Below, one piece after another: positions 63,959-64,000 of a stretch of DNA of 64,000 bases. Each line of letters starts with the position of its first letter. Position 1 is the first letter of the stretch. A model generated the notes under the pieces. It was not told where the DNA came from and did not search any database. It saw only the letters and a program-made list of their open reading frames with translations. Source of the stretch: Rhabdornis inornatus (lineage: Eukaryota > Chordata > Aves > Passeriformes > Rhabdornithidae); assembly GCA_013397075.1 (NCBI GenBank), contig VWZS01008203.1:372001-436000 (forward strand). Direction: 5' to 3'. The position numbers and the translations under genes are program-made.

Positions 63959-64000
63959 CTGAGTATATTATATAGGAAGCACAGTAGGGGATAATTAAAC

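Noticed and set aside
63785..63994. 69-codon plus-strand ORF at the right edge
   Set aside because: It is antisense to the candidate membrane-protein exon, which has the better structural features.
1..64000. CRISPR arrays, operons, prophage or bacterial mobile elements
   Set aside because: No regularly spaced direct repeats, no dense ORF packing, and clear avian LINE and LTR elements instead.

Overview
The window looks like bird nuclear DNA. It is AT-rich and has no convincing multi-exon gene, no operon-like ORF packing and no tRNA or rRNA gene. Its recognisable repeats are fragments of the CR1 LINE family with the avian-type 3' tail (the 'aaggtcccttccaaccc...ttctatgattctatg' theme). There is also one solo LTR of a kind I know from avian ERVL-like endogenous retroviruses. 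I see no Alu or L1 sequence. The many short ORFs behave as chance ORFs of AT-rich DNA, or lie inside CR1. The window is best read as a gene-poor intergenic or intronic segment.

Layout. 1-8340: no recognisable element. 8341-8561: CR1 tail (+). 12181-12400: degraded CR1 tail (-). 13760-16242: assembly-disordered block with three single-N joints. 17895-18145: two short CR1 tails (+). 20620-21310: GC-richer block with a degenerate minisatellite, followed by a CR1 tail. 22880-23052: CR1 (+). 27625-27730: very old CR1-like fragment (-). 28791-29354: solo LTR (-). 30250-32219: second assembly-disordered block, containing an (AAAAT)n microsatellite. 33890-34861: nearly 1 kb of CR1 (+) with ORF2 remnants. 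36327-36471: long inverted repeat. 50046-50615: CR1 (-). 55850-57307: a 68-bp exact duplication. 59294-59850: internal CR1 fragment with no 3' end. 62978-63958: two splice-flanked blocks on the minus strand, the only plausible host coding exons.

The most solid observations concern the assembly. In both N-bearing blocks the pieces overlap in a way that shows two neighbouring contigs were placed in swapped order. The block at 30250-32219 closes completely with exact overlaps of 519, 87 and 30 bp. The block at 13760-16242 has overlaps of 940 bp (four mismatches, allele-like) and 74 bp. The apparent 0.94-kb and 0.52-kb duplications are therefore artefacts rather than biology.

No genes can be seen working together, and I found no evidence of a novel multi-gene system. 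The biological leads worth checking are the 145-bp hairpin-forming inverted repeat near 36.4 kb, the possible type II membrane-protein exon at the right edge, and the 68-bp duplication near 56-57 kb.
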